Shown here: positions 24,601-33,835 of the stretch, one piece after another
How the letters are laid out: each line of letters opens with the position of its first letter
Numbering within the stretch: position 1 is the first letter of the stretch
Program-made: the position numbers and the translations under genes
Notes under the pieces: generated by a model
Databases searched by the model: none
What the model was told of the DNA's origin: nothing
The model's input: the letters and a program-made list of their open reading frames with translations, nothing else
Origin: Akebia trifoliata
Taxonomy: Eukaryota > Streptophyta > Magnoliopsida > Ranunculales > Lardizabalaceae
NCBI GenBank assembly: GCA_017979445.1
Contig: CM030706.1
Coordinates: 32,691,330 to 32,755,329 of the forward strand
Reading direction: 5' to 3'
Length of the DNA stretch: 64,000 bases

Positions 24601-27600
24601 CTGGAGATGATGCACAATGGATTGATAGGGTAAAGATGTTATTGGGTCGTGCTTTTGAGGTTAAGGACTTAGAATCCCTCAAGTATTTCTTGGGGATAGA
24701 AGTACTCTTGCTCTCATCTTGGTATTTTGCTATCTCAGCGCAAATACACATTGGATCTTCTCTAGGACACTGGTATGCTTGATTGTTGTCCTGCTTCCTC
24801 TCCTATGGATCAGAATCATCGCCTCCATGCTAAATCTGATGATCTGTTATCTAATCATTCTTCCTATCAATGAGTCATAGGCCGTCTGATTTATTTGACT
24901 AACACTAGATCAAATTTGACCTTTGCAATTAGTGTGGTCAGTCAGTCAGTTCATGCATGCACCGTACACTTCTTACCTTGATGCTGTTTATCATATTCTT
25001 CGCTATTTGAAGTCACGTTTTGGTCTTGAGCTTTTCTACTCGTGCAATACTCAACCTCATATGTCCATCATTGATGCTGATTATGCTAGTTCTCTTGTAA
25101 ATAGGAGATCTACTTCTGGTTTCTATACTTTCCGTAGTGGTAACCTGATCTTACGGAAAAATAAGAAATAAAGTGTGGTTTCCCGTTCTTCTACTAAAAC
25201 TGAGTATCGTATTATGGCTCTTGACACATGTGAGCTTATTTGGCTTTGATCTTTGCTGATGGAGGTGAAATTTCTTGTCTTTGGTTCTCCACTTTTTTTT
25301 TGTTGTCACAACAAGTCTGTTATCATGTTTGCTTTTGACTCAGTTCTTCACGAAAGAACCAAGCATATAGAGGTTGATATTTACTCTCTCAGGGAGAAAG
25401 TTCAATCTATTAACCTTCAGACAGTCTTTATATCTTCTTCAGATCAGCTTGCCAACATGTTTACGAAGTCTGCTGGTCCCTCTGTCACTAACTCTTATCT
25501 TGTCAAGCTGGGCTTAGTTGATATATTTGTCCCAATTTGAGGGGGAGTATTGGAAATACTGTAATTTATTATTATTTTTGTGTTAGGGCATTTATGTTCA
25601 TTCACACTTTAATTAATATAAATATCTACCAACCTCTCATTATGAGACTTGACAATTCCCTTATACAATGCTTTTGTATCTAAGCTATTTCTCAATATCA
25701 CTTTTTAATTTTAATCCCCCAAAATTGAGGGCTAAAGGATATTGAATTGAGACCAATCAGTCAGGTAGGAAGATTATTTCAAATATGCTTGCGTATAAGA
25801 TTAAAATTGTTAGTTGTAATTGGTCTTTATCATGGTACTTTCATTTTTGACCGTGAACTTCGAGACAGAGTTCTAATATGATCAAATATATTGATTCTAG
25901 TAGGCAATCAAGCGTGCCGTGGACCATTTGCTAGATAGATTTGGAGAAAGCATATAACCACGTTAATTTGAAACCTTTTGAATTCATTGATGTTGTGTAT
26001 GTGATTAAGGAAGAAATGGATTATTTGGTTTATGAAAATATGTTTCCTCATCTTCATTTTTCTTCTTAATGAACGTGAGTCAAAGTATTTACTTAAGAAG
26101 TTTGAGGGTTTTTAGCAAGGTGATTCTTGTTGACCAACCAACTACTCCAAAGGACTAATCTGTTGGAAAAGGGGAGAATAATGAATATAAGAGGGTCACA
26201 GAACTTGACTGGGGTATGACATACCTGAGAGTGGAGGAAAATTTACACTCAACACTCCCCCTCACCCATAAGGGTGGAAAGATTTGAACCCGTGACCTAC
26301 ATGAACCTAGCGTTTTGATACCATATTAATCAACCATCTACTCCAAAAGACCGATCTGTTGGAGAAGGGGGAGAACAATTTACATAAGGTCACAAGACTT
26401 GATTGGGGTATGACATACCCAAGAGTGGAGGAAAATATACACTCAACAATTCTTGTTCCCCTTCCTTTTCAACATTATAGCTGAGGTTCTAAGCTGATGG
26501 TGAGAGTGATGGGCCTTGGTGAATGTTGTATTTAATGGATGGAGATGATGGGTCCATGATATAACATTTCTAGTTTGTGGATGACACCCTAGTATTCTTG
26601 GATGCATCAGTTGCTTAGATGAAATTTCTCTTTGCTCTTCTTTGTTGCTTCGAGGCAGTGTCAAGTTTGGTTATTTAAACCTCAGAAGTATAAGATCTTT
26701 CAGCTTGGTTCTATTCCCAATTTGAAGCTTTTGAAATGATCTTTGGATTGCTGGATTGGGATTTTTTTGGCCACCTATTGATGGTGATCCTAAAAAACCT
26801 TTGAAGACCTATTCTAGTAGGAAGAAGGCTAATTAGCATGCTTTCATGTGGTATGAAGATGGGTCTTGTGATATTCTTTGAGCCCAGCCCTTTATGGTTT
26901 TTTTTCCTATCTACAATACCCATGGTTATTTTGGTCTTTTTACATTTCAGTTGTGGGTCCAAAAATTATTTTATCTTCTTTGAGTCTTGTTTTAGTTTCC
27001 TTTAAAGTTTCAAGTCATTAGGGAATTATGAATCTTTTTGGTCATTTTTCGTCACTTTAGTATCAGGTGTATAATTCGATCCATTAGGTTTGTATGCCCA
27101 CACTATTAGAAGCATATAAATTACTCTTTTTTCTTTTTGGAGGCTAACGAATGAAATTTGAATTGTGTTCTATAAGCAACCTTGGTGAGTGATTCCCAAA
27201 CCCTAAAGTGATTTCTAGGAATCCTAGAGTGACTCTTGGGTATCTCTTTTTTTTTTTTTTACCTTTTCCTACAAGTTTCTTATTGCTTTTTCCTTCTGTT
27301 GCCACTGCTGTGTTGCTTATTGTGTGATGATTGAAGATTGATTGGAGACTTGTTTGGACTGATTTTGCAACATAAATCAAGTATTAATAGATATTGCTTT
27401 TTCTTTAGTGTTCCCTTCTTTCACCCTAAGGTTTTCAAAAGTAAACCCTGATTCCCATTCTGATGTATGAAACTTTGAAGCAACACCTGTAAACTCTAAT
27501 TTCCTATGCCAAACACCTTATCTTTTTGGCTCAAAGGAAAAATTTGAAGGTTAACTCCATTTGCTGTGCTGGGGGTATTTGGAAGGAAATGAATAACAAA

Positions 27601-30600
27601 ACTGTTGAGGGGGAAAGGGCATTCATTGCAAGAAATCATCATCAACATTCTTGGCTCATATTCTTCTGTTTATATGGAATAGGGTTTGTAGAATTGATGC
27701 ATAGGGGGTCCGTCAATCTAGCAATTAATGTTCCTGTTTTTGTTCTTGTTTCTTGCTTTTGTTTTCTTTTTTATCTGTCTTTCTGTAATAGTTAGGTTGC
27801 CTTGACCTCCTCTTTTTTCTACATTTATAAAAATGATTTTTGTTTAAGTTGATTTGGGTTTCTTAGGAAAGAACAAATTTCTTTAAATGTGTTCCATTCT
27901 GTCAGTTTATGAGCAAACTTTTTATTATTAATCAACAAAGGAAAAATGCATCAAAAGAAAGCAGCCATGTTTCCTGTTTGAATTTTTTGACCGCAGTTTG
28001 AAAATTTGTACTCCGCTGGAATTATTTTTGATAAGTTTGTGTGTAGTGATCAAGATTTTTTTTTTTTAATACATATATAGGGAGGAGGGGGGGGGGGGGG
28101 TTCGAGGGACATAAGTAAAGAACCTATGTAAAAACAAGCATTTTTCAAAATATGGGTTAGAAGTTTCAGATTGAGCTGATTTTTTGTGAGGATGGTGTCT
28201 ATGATGAGAAGATCATCCTCACAAAAAATCAGCCCAATCTGAAACTTCTAAATCCATCAAAAGTGGTTTACATTTTAAATCACTTTTGATAGGGGTTAGA
28301 AGGTTCAGATTGGGCTGATTTTTTTGTGAGGATGTTCTTCTCATCATAGAGATCATCCTCACAAAAAATCAGCTTAATCTGAAACTTCTAACCTATATTT
28401 AGAAAAATGATTATTTTTACATATGTTTTTACTTATGTCCCTTGAACGCTCCCCATATATATATATTTATGTTTTTGTTCTGGTATGACACATAGGTTAT
28501 GGTGGGGTCTTTGTTGATTGCAAATATGAACGACAAATAGAGCTAACAAAAAGATACATTTCTTACCAGATAATTGTTCTGCCTTTTCATCTACCATTTC
28601 CTTGAATATGGTTTCTGTTATGCAGTTGTTCTCATTATATATCTTTTCTTCAGAGAGAATTACTCTGCTGCTTATACTTGGAATATGCATCAGAAGTATA
28701 TCATCTTCTGTTATGTGGTGGCCTTTTTCAATAACTCCTTGCCTTCTAACTATCAGGAGAATATTATATGCAGGCAGATCTCTCTAGACTGCAAGTTTCT
28801 AGAATCACAATGCATAATTGATTATAGCCTCCTTCTGGGGGTACATTTTAGAGCTCCTGAGCATCTGACGGCCCTTTTAAGACCTCCAGATATGCTGAAC
28901 AATCGGTCAAGTACACTAGAAGATGGTAGACATCTCCTTCCAATAGAAGTATCTTTTATTGATGAACTTGTTTTATTTTCCTAAATTCTTTTTTATGGTT
29001 TTCATGCGGCATATGAGTAAAATAGCCACGTTAGTTGTTGCTACTTGTACTCAGTGCCATCTATAATTATTCTAGGATGTACACTTTTGAAATTTTTGTT
29101 TGATGCAGAGCATATTTTGATACTTGGCATGTCTTCACTATCTTTAATAGATCAGAGTCCTTAATAGAATCAAACAAGCAAATGGAATTTTTTTGAACTA
29201 GCGACTTAGGTTCCTTCATCCACTGACTACTAACTTGCTTTGTAGCTGGATATCCGACACTATTATTTCTAATTTCATGGAAGATCGTCGTGTTGGGTTG
29301 AAGAGTGGTGATGGTGTGTTCTTAGTCAGATCATTTTATCAATCTCTTATTCATCATTCCACTTTTGATTTCTCGTCTTTTGCTATTTGGGGGCCTATAG
29401 TCCCATCTAAGGAGGCTTCTTCATGTGGTCGGCTTCCTTAAAGTAGATTCTTTTTTTTGTTGCAAGTGCCTTAAATAAGATTCTCACTATTGGCAATCTC
29501 AAAGCTTGGGTTGTTATCTCTATGGGTTTTCACTCTTTATGTAAAGCTAGCAATGAATTCACGAGTCACTTTCTCATTCTATCCTTGGCTTCGCGTCTGA
29601 TTGTGATTTCCCCATTTCCAAAATTGGTTTAGTCACAGCGGATTGTGGTTGTTTGTTTCTGGGCCCGACTGTGAGCATCATTCTTGAGCTTGGCGTACGT
29701 GTATACCTTTATCATCAGGTTCTCCAATCTGTCTGGCCAACTTTTCACTAGAGATTGATACAACTTAGATTTTTATGGTATGGCACTAGGAAAGGTGATT
29801 TCAGAAGTTCATCTATCATACTTCTCAATGCATGAGCTTTCCCCCCAAAATATTATGGCTTACTCTCATATGACTCTCCTAGCTCAGTGGAGGTTAAATT
29901 ATAAATCAACATCAGATCTCTCCCTCCTATTGCATGTCAACTAGGGCAGTGCTAAGATCCTTGAAACAACTAATGGATGTTGTTGGAAAATGCTGGAACC
30001 AAGTTAGTTCTCTGGTTTGCAAACTCATGGGGAAAAGCCAACATGGGTAGGTTATTCCCCTTATAGGACCAAAGTCTGTCAATAATGAAGGAGGAGGAAG
30101 AACTTTATTTTGATCTTCAAGATTTCCATTAGTGACCAAATCAGAGGTTTGAAAGAATAATATTTTGATCTTCAAGATTTTCACTACCGATCAGACCTTC
30201 ATTTCGTATGGACATTGAAATATTCAAAGCAATGTTTTAAAAACCAGACCGGTTGTTGACCCGTATGATTGTCTGGGTTGGTCCAAAGCGGTCCAACCAA
30301 TGGGTCTTACTGGTTGGATCCAAAAATGAAATATTAAGTAAATATTTTAGGTTTCTTTCCAAAATCTCATAACTTCAACTTCAAAAACATGATCCAATGT
30401 CACATGATGTAGATTACAAGGTTTTAAGAACTTTAAAAAAAAAAAAAAAAAATTTCCTGTTGGATTTGAATTTGAAATTTAAGAGTTTAGGTTGTTCATT
30501 TTCAAAGCATGGATCAAGCCCAAAAAAATATTTTTATTTATTTTAAATCTAGCCTAGACATGAATTTTATGGGTTGTCCTACTAAGCATGTGGACTCAAC

Positions 30601-32533
30601 AATTAAAATCTTATTAAGTTTGATCATTTTCCATTAGTTTGTAAGAGAAGACCTAATGTCATTAATTTTAATACACATGGAGCATCTCAAATATTCACGA
30701 AATAGTGAAGGGGTATGTGAAAAATTACCAAAAACTTGGACCGGTCCTTTCACAAACATGGCCAGGTCACCGGTCGAACCGATTGAATCGGACGGGCCAA
30801 TTGGTTTTTTTAAAAGTGGGTTTTTTCGGTTGACTCGACCTGTAGAAGCTAACAATTCAATAATGTGGGAGCTCACAATTCAATGAGAGATTTTATTGTT
30901 TTAACAAGGAGGAAGAACAAAGTTACAATGATTTAGTGCTTTATATTGCTCAGTCTCACACCAACTGGTCTACATTCAGTCCTAGAAAAGTTATTGTCCT
31001 TGAAACAAAGAATAGGTGAAAAAACAAAAAAACCAAAAACAGGATGGGTATAAAAATGCCAATGAAAAGGCACTGCATGCCCTGAATGTCAGTATGTTTG
31101 TGTATATGTAGAAATCCATCCACAAACATGCGTCCAAGAGTTCAATGGGTTAGCAATCTCTAGAACCTAGTGTCTCCCATTATGCCCTTGAAAAGCATTC
31201 CCTATTTTTGTGCGTGTTTGGGACATTAGCAATTTCCAAGACCAAGTGTTTTCCATAAATGAACCTACATAGCATTCCCCATTTTTGCCAGTGTGTGTAC
31301 TGGGGGGAGAGGGGTGCGCATGGGTGTACATGTGAGTGAGTGAGATTTATGTGTCAATCTTTGGTCGCTGACTTTAAATTCCTTTATTAAAGAATAATTT
31401 TCTGTTTAAATTCCTTTGTTAAAGACTAATATGTTGATTACTATTTCGCTTACATTCTGGGCTCAATAGGTGTATCGTTGCATGGCGAACTCTTGATTCC
31501 TCCCAAGGGTCTGTGTTTGGTCGCACATGAACCAGGCTCTGTTAGCGCACTGCCAGGTTCTCACATTAGAGGGGGTCCCTTGAGAATTGCATCAGCTACA
31601 GGTCATGAGGAAGTTGATCTTCTTCTACCAGGGATGGGAAGGTAGCTATTACTCATTTTCCATTTCACATACTAAATGGATAATTTTTCTGTATCATAAG
31701 CCTATGTTGATGCTTACTGTTGACTCTAATGATCCTTTAGTCGACCAAAATTACTATTTGTTCCTTTCACATGGAAATGGCATTTTTAATCAATTCTTCT
31801 TGAGTTTGCTATGTTTAATATCTTGGCAAAACCATATGATTAGTGGAGCATACAAATGCTGTATGATCACTTTGATCGCAAATTTTGTTTATGTTTAGAG
31901 GCTATTTTATCTGTCAATTGTACCATATACACATCTCAAGTAGGTTTCTGACACCTTCAATTTTGTAAATATGAGAAGAGCATGACGTCTGGTTGTATTA
32001 CTGTTGGATCTATGTATCAAACACAGATGCTTTGTGTGTATATGTATCTCGAAACTATGAATTTTTTTTAACTTTTAAAAACATATCTTGTAATTAACAC
32101 ACTAAAAAGTTTCTAGAGCCTCTGTTATTTTCCCAGGAACACATTCTATCGAAATTATGATAATTAAAAATTCACCTTGGTTTTGGCTTGTATTACTATC
32201 CAGCTCATCATTGGGTTATCATTCAACTGTCAGTGACTTTACTGTTTCTGCAGATTGCGGGTCCAACTAGGAGTAAACATGCCAGCTCAGGCTAATCGCA
32301 AGCCTCCTAAGGATGAGTCTGGTTCAGATGGAGGTGATCCCTTTGGGGTCTATGATGTTGTTCTCTATCTTGGAATTATCGATATATTGCAGGAGTATGA
32401 CATGAAAAAGAAAATTGAACATGCTTACAAATCACTATACTTTGACCCCATGTCAATATCTTCTGTTGAACCCAAGCTTTATTCAGAACGTTTTATCAAG
32501 TTCTTGGAAGGGGTTTTTCCAGATCAAACGTGA
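11578..32533 (+). CDS. PIP5K: phosphatidylinositol 4-phosphate 5-kinase, PIP5K7/8-like, with MORN repeats
   Basis: The enzyme phosphorylates PI4P to PI(4,5)P2 at the plasma membrane. Eight exons join in frame: 11578-12666, 13417-13584, 18174-18339, 19786-19896, 20011-20198, 28774-28925, 31470-31641, 32254-32533. All internal introns are GT-AG. They encode 774 residues plus stop. Counting from 11579, eight MORN repeats span about residues 12-195, a variable linker follows, and the PIPK domain spans about 349-770. Visible kinase residues are the ATP-site Lys466 (FFIKTL), DLKGS (532-536), IIDYS with Asp590, IID with Asp725, and an activation-loop Glu754 (SSVEP), the residue that marks PI4P 5-kinases. 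No frame break was found. The true start lies in an upstream exon. Assignment to the PIP5K7/8 clade rests on linker and N-terminal resemblance. Confidence 0.95.
13417..13584 (+). CDS. PIP5K: PIP5K exon: kinase N-lobe
   Basis: The exon encodes [18 protein letters not shown] through [11 protein letters not shown], the conserved plant PIPK N-lobe block. The acceptor AACAG ends at 13416 and the donor GTATTT starts at 13585. The phase matches both neighbours. Confidence 0.96.
14100..14246 (+). mobile_element. tRNA-derived SINE with 20-bp target duplications
   Basis: An A-box-like TAGCTAAGTGG and a B-box-like GGTACAAACC lie about 35 bases apart, and the element ends in an A-rich tail. It is flanked by AGAACAAAACAAACTTCTGA (14100-14119) and the same word with one change (14227-14246). 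Those long duplications and the pol III boxes identify a SINE of about 107 bp inside the second large intron of the kinase gene. Confidence 0.85.
16574..16730 (+). repeat. dispersed repeat, copy 1 of a two-copy family
   Basis: It shares GCTCTTG, GTTTGGATA, TGTGGGGA.TTAGC and a GGGCCT end with 40656-40870. The two copies start with CGTTTGGATAGAG and end with TATC.ACA.AGGGCC. The copies are 24 kb apart, which suggests a nonautonomous transposon family. No terminal inverted repeat was seen. Confidence 0.65.
16738..16760 (+). repeat. homopolymer C run
   Basis: An uninterrupted run of about 23 C residues lies directly after the dispersed repeat. The length may not be reliable in the assembly. Confidence 0.9.
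18174..18339 (+). CDS. PIP5K: PIP5K exon: glycine-rich loop and ATP-binding lysine
   Basis: The exon encodes [19 protein letters not shown], then [13 protein letters not shown] and [17 protein letters not shown] is the phosphate-binding loop and the lysine of FFIKTL contacts ATP. The acceptor TTTCAG ends at 18173 and the donor GTTTAG starts at 18340. The preceding intron is 4.6 kb. Confidence 0.97.
19786..19896 (+). CDS. PIP5K: PIP5K exon: MLPNYYNHV block
   Basis: Thirty-seven codons encode [17 protein letters not shown] and [20 protein letters not shown]. The acceptor TGTAG ends at 19785 and the donor GTATTT starts at 19897. Family members usually start this exon with VLLRMLP, so the VLLR to ILLK change is mild. 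Confidence 0.96.
20011..20198 (+). CDS. PIP5K: PIP5K exon: DLKGS block
   Basis: The exon encodes [25 protein letters not shown] and [14 protein letters not shown]. The DLKGS motif is part of the catalytic centre. The acceptor TTTGCAG ends at 20010 and the donor GTAAGT starts at 20199. It is followed by the 8.6 kb transposon-filled intron. Confidence 0.97.
20640..21160 (+). pseudogene. L1-type LINE ORF2 fragment, before the RT domain
   Basis: Plus-strand translation gives [18 protein letters not shown], then MEEICWRSKSSGIWLKEGDN with NTVF. This is the conserved region between endonuclease and reverse transcriptase of plant L1 LINEs. It is interrupted at about 21162 by the copia element; RT similarity resumes after 25683. 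Confidence 0.8.
21163..21299 (+). repeat. 5' LTR of intronic copia element
   Basis: It matches the 3' LTR through AGGGCGTTTATGTTTATTCA, CACTTTAATTAATATAAATA and TCATTATGAGACTTGACAAT. The usual TG start is mutated to AG. GGTATCAAAGCC follows immediately. Confidence 0.85.
21690..22030 (+). repeat. tandem repeat in copia leader, 72-bp composite unit
   Basis: The word TGCCCTGYGACA recurs at about 21763, 21803, 21835 and 21875, with related copies at about 21698, 21907 and 21990. The spacing alternates 40 and 32 bases. Every other unit carries GGTGYTGTTGGGAGG. The array lies in the untranslated leader between the PBS and the gag start. Confidence 0.8.
22124..22560 (+). pseudogene. copia gag N-terminus joined to a protease remnant
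   Basis: An ATG at 22124 begins [20 protein letters not shown]. About 290 bases further on, a broken protease-like [17 protein letters not shown] appears, matching the WxxDSGATDHMxG motif with the glycine lost. The bulk of gag, including any zinc knuckle, is missing, so a large internal deletion is inferred. Confidence 0.65.
22827..23660 (+). pseudogene. copia integrase, degenerate
   Basis: Motifs visible are [20 protein letters not shown] and [15 protein letters not shown], holding the three acidic residues of the DDE core. The C-terminal [17 protein letters not shown] block follows. Stops occur near 23091 and 23527, and the frame shifts between 23093 and 23100. Confidence 0.88.
24040..25540 (+). 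pseudogene. copia reverse transcriptase and RNase H, degenerate
   Basis: The RT shows [46 protein letters not shown] and an intact catalytic [13 protein letters not shown]. RNase H follows, with [34 protein letters not shown] and LANMFTKS. Several frameshifts and stops (for example about 25169-25171) break the frame. Confidence 0.9.
25551..25675 (+). repeat. 3' LTR of intronic copia element
   Basis: It begins TGGAAATACTG immediately after the polypurine tract GAGGGGGAG. It matches the 5' LTR over nearly its full length, with scattered substitutions. GTATCTAAG follows and resembles the sequence before the 5' LTR. Confidence 0.85.
25683..26960 (+). pseudogene. L1-type LINE reverse transcriptase fragment
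   Basis: After the copia element, LINE similarity resumes with [17 protein letters not shown] and [10 protein letters not shown], an RT core motif. Further on are a QGDSCSP-like stretch and [11 protein letters not shown], corresponding to the catalytic FADD box with alanine replaced by valine. A TRIM interrupts the RT at 26128-26448. Stops are frequent. Confidence 0.8.
26128..26448 (-). mobile_element. TRIM (miniature LTR retrotransposon) nested in LINE
   Basis: Two direct repeats (26128-26254 and 26324-26448, about 125 bp) flank only 69 bp of internal DNA. Read on the minus strand, the LTR starts TGTTGAGTGTA and ends near CA. A PBS TGGTATCAAAACGC follows the 5' LTR, and a polypurine tract GTGAGGGGGAGTG precedes the 3' LTR. 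The target duplication is ATTCT on the plus strand (26123-26127 and 26449-26453). There is no coding capacity, as is usual for TRIMs. Confidence 0.92.
26980..28070. other. intron sequence without recognised features
   Basis: The segment is part of the 8.6 kb PIP5K intron. No coding similarity or repeat structure was recognised apart from homopolymer runs near 27248-27261 and 28058-28070. Confidence 0.55.
28072..28461. mobile_element. foldback MITE with two internal hairpins, copy A
   Basis: The outer ends form inverted repeats (TTCGAGGGACATAAGTAAA against TTTACTTATGTCCCTTGAA) flanked by TATATA. Inside are two successive hairpins, about 28155-28252 and 28291-28395, each built from TTAGAAG.TTCAGATT and GCTGATTTTTTGTGAGGATG with its complement. 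The linker between them (CATCAAAAGTG...CACTTTTGATA) is itself palindromic. A G homopolymer interrupts the left end. It is noncoding and lies about 300 bp upstream of a PIP5K exon. Confidence 0.88.
28774..28925 (+). CDS. PIP5K: PIP5K exon: IIDYSLLLG catalytic block
   Basis: The exon encodes [20 protein letters not shown] then [11 protein letters not shown]. The donor was placed at GATG|GTAGAC (28926) rather than the next GT downstream, because only this choice keeps the frame into the next exon ([17 protein letters not shown]). The acceptor TATGCAG ends at 28773. Confidence 0.95.
29232..29620 (+). pseudogene. LINE C-terminal zinc-binding (zf-RVT) fragment
   Basis: Translation shows [20 protein letters not shown], then [10 protein letters not shown] and, after a frameshift, [13 protein letters not shown] with [16 protein letters not shown]. 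This matches the zf-RVT region that follows the reverse transcriptase in plant L1 LINEs. It lies in the next intron of the kinase gene. Confidence 0.7.
30228..30850. mobile_element. hAT-like nonautonomous element, degraded right end
   Basis: The left end CAATGTTTTAAAAACCAGAC resembles that of the element at 59713-60357. The terminal regions are rich in paired words such as GACCGGT and CCAACC. The right end is unclear, near the GGTTTTTTTAAAA at about 30803-30815. No target duplication was confirmed. Confidence 0.4.
31470..31641 (+). CDS. PIP5K: PIP5K exon: HEPGSV block
   Basis: The exon encodes [39 protein letters not shown] and LLPGMG. The acceptor is CAATAG (ending at 31469) and the donor is GTAGCT (from 31642). 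This variable-loop region matches plant PIP5Ks, with GMGR replacing the more usual GTAR. Confidence 0.94.
32254..32533 (+). CDS. PIP5K: PIP5K last exon: activation loop and C-terminus
   Basis: The exon encodes [40 protein letters not shown] and the activation loop [20 protein letters not shown]. Translation ends at TGA 32531-32533 after a short tail (VFPDQT). The Glu in VEP is the substrate-specificity residue expected for PI4P as substrate. The acceptor TTCTGCAG ends at 32253. Confidence 0.97.
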
Positions 32534-32630
32534 GGAATACATGCACCATGCTTTGTATCTTACTGTTAAATCGCGTGACTGAAAGATAAGAGGCCTTATT
32601 CTTTGACAAGCATTCATTGTAAAGTAATGT

Positions 32631-32850
32631 CTTTTCTTCTCGAATGCACTCATCTGTATATTTTTTTCATAAATGAAGTAGCTATTTTGTTTTGTATTTT
32701 CTTCTTTTTTTTGATGGGGTGGGGTGTTTAAATTTAGTGCAAAAATTTATTACTTTACGTCGTTTCTTCTTGAATGCACTCATTTCTATGTATTTTTTCA
32801 TAAATGAAGTAACTATTTTGTTTTGTAGTTTCTTTTCGTCTTTTTGGGGG
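32631..32850 (+). repeat. tandem duplication just after the PIP5K stop codon
   Basis: Two copies of a roughly 90-bp block share GAATGCACTCAT, TTTTTTCATAAATGAAGTA and CTATTTTGTTTTGTA. They start at about 32631 and 32761, a period of 130 bases. They begin about 100 bases after the stop, so they probably lie in or next to the 3' untranslated region. Confidence 0.85.
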
Positions 32851-33340
32851 GTTAAATTTATTGCCCTGATTGTATTGTTAACACCTCACTGTTATTATTG
32901 AAGGCATCCTGATACAAGACAACTTAGGGTTTTGATTTTGGTGGGTGGAACAAAGGTTTAACGTTTTAAATTGGGTCATTTGCAAAGGTCTAGGTGTTGG
33001 ATTTTGTGATCACGTGAGCTGTAAATAGAGGGTTTTGGGTTATGTTTTTGTGGTGAGGTGATTTTTGACAAGTTAGGGACTTTAGGCTTGAAGTTACAGG
33101 GACTGAAAATGGTAGCAAGAAATGGGGTTTAGGTGTTTTTTTAATCAATGCAGGTGGGGTGTTAGTAGAGAAATAAAGAGAAAAAGGTGTAAAATTTAGT
33201 GTCACCACCTACTTGTAAGGAGTCCACCTCACAAAGAGAACACGTAAAGAGAAATGTAAAATCTTTATTCAATTAATTATGTTGCATTCTGTTCTTTTAC
33301 ACTAAAGCAATTACACATACTTGTAGAGCTTGGTACATCT

Positions 33341-33631
33341 TGTTGAGTTTAGTCTCACATCGGACATATAAGCTCCTGGGCCTCTCCATTCATTGTCAAT
33401 TGGTTTTGAGTTGGATCCCCAAATTTATCATGGTATCAGAGCGGGCCTTTCTCTCCCCACGTCACCCAATTTATATTTTCATGTGCTTTGGCCTAGTCTG
33501 GCCCACACGTGCGGGGGTGTGTTGAGTTTAGTCTCACATCGGACACAAATTACCTTGTCTCTCTCCTTATAAGCTCCTAGGCCTCTCCATTCATTGCCAA
33601 TTGGTTTTGAATAGGACCCCCAAATTTATCA
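33341..33631 (+). mobile_element. TRIM with intact 5-bp target duplication
   Basis: LTRs at 33341-33430 and 33520-33631 start TGTTGAGTTTAGTCTCACAT and end CAAATTTATCA. The 5' copy lacks about 20 bases present in the 3' copy. A PBS (TGGTATCAGAGCGGGCC) follows the first LTR at once, and a G-rich tract (GTGCGGGGGTG) precedes the second. The internal part is only about 89 bp. CATCT flanks both sides (33336-33340 and 33632-33636). Confidence 0.93.
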
Positions 33632-33835
33632 CATCTCCTACGGTGTATCACTAAATAATTTAACTTGCAAAAACTATCAAAACTCCTAATCCTACTTACT
33701 AATGAAGTAAATATTAAAATCCTAACAATGATAAAACTTGTCGACTACTCAACATAATAAATAAACCTTTCCTAACAAGAGACTATTAACATTAAATTAC
33801 CTACTAATAAAACTCTTTTACTAAAATACTGAATT

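Larger units (their letters stand above)
21163..25675 (+). mobile_element. Ty1/copia retrotransposon inserted in a PIP5K intron
   Basis: The element has short LTRs (about 21163-21299 and 25551-25675), a PBS (GGTATCAAAGC) after the 5' LTR and a polypurine tract GAGGGGGAG before the 3' LTR. Domain order is gag, protease, integrase, RT, RNase H, as expected for copia. GTATCTA flanks both ends and includes the likely target duplication. Many stops and frameshifts show it is inactive. It lies in the sense orientation of the host gene. Confidence 0.92.

Noticed and set aside
26281..26297. tRNA B-box-like GATTTGAACCCGTGACC
   Set aside because: It lies inside the TRIM internal region and has no A box at the right distance.
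28926..28984. Continuation of the PIP5K exon to the later GT at about 28949
   Set aside because: That donor would leave the next exon out of frame; the earlier donor joins exactly.
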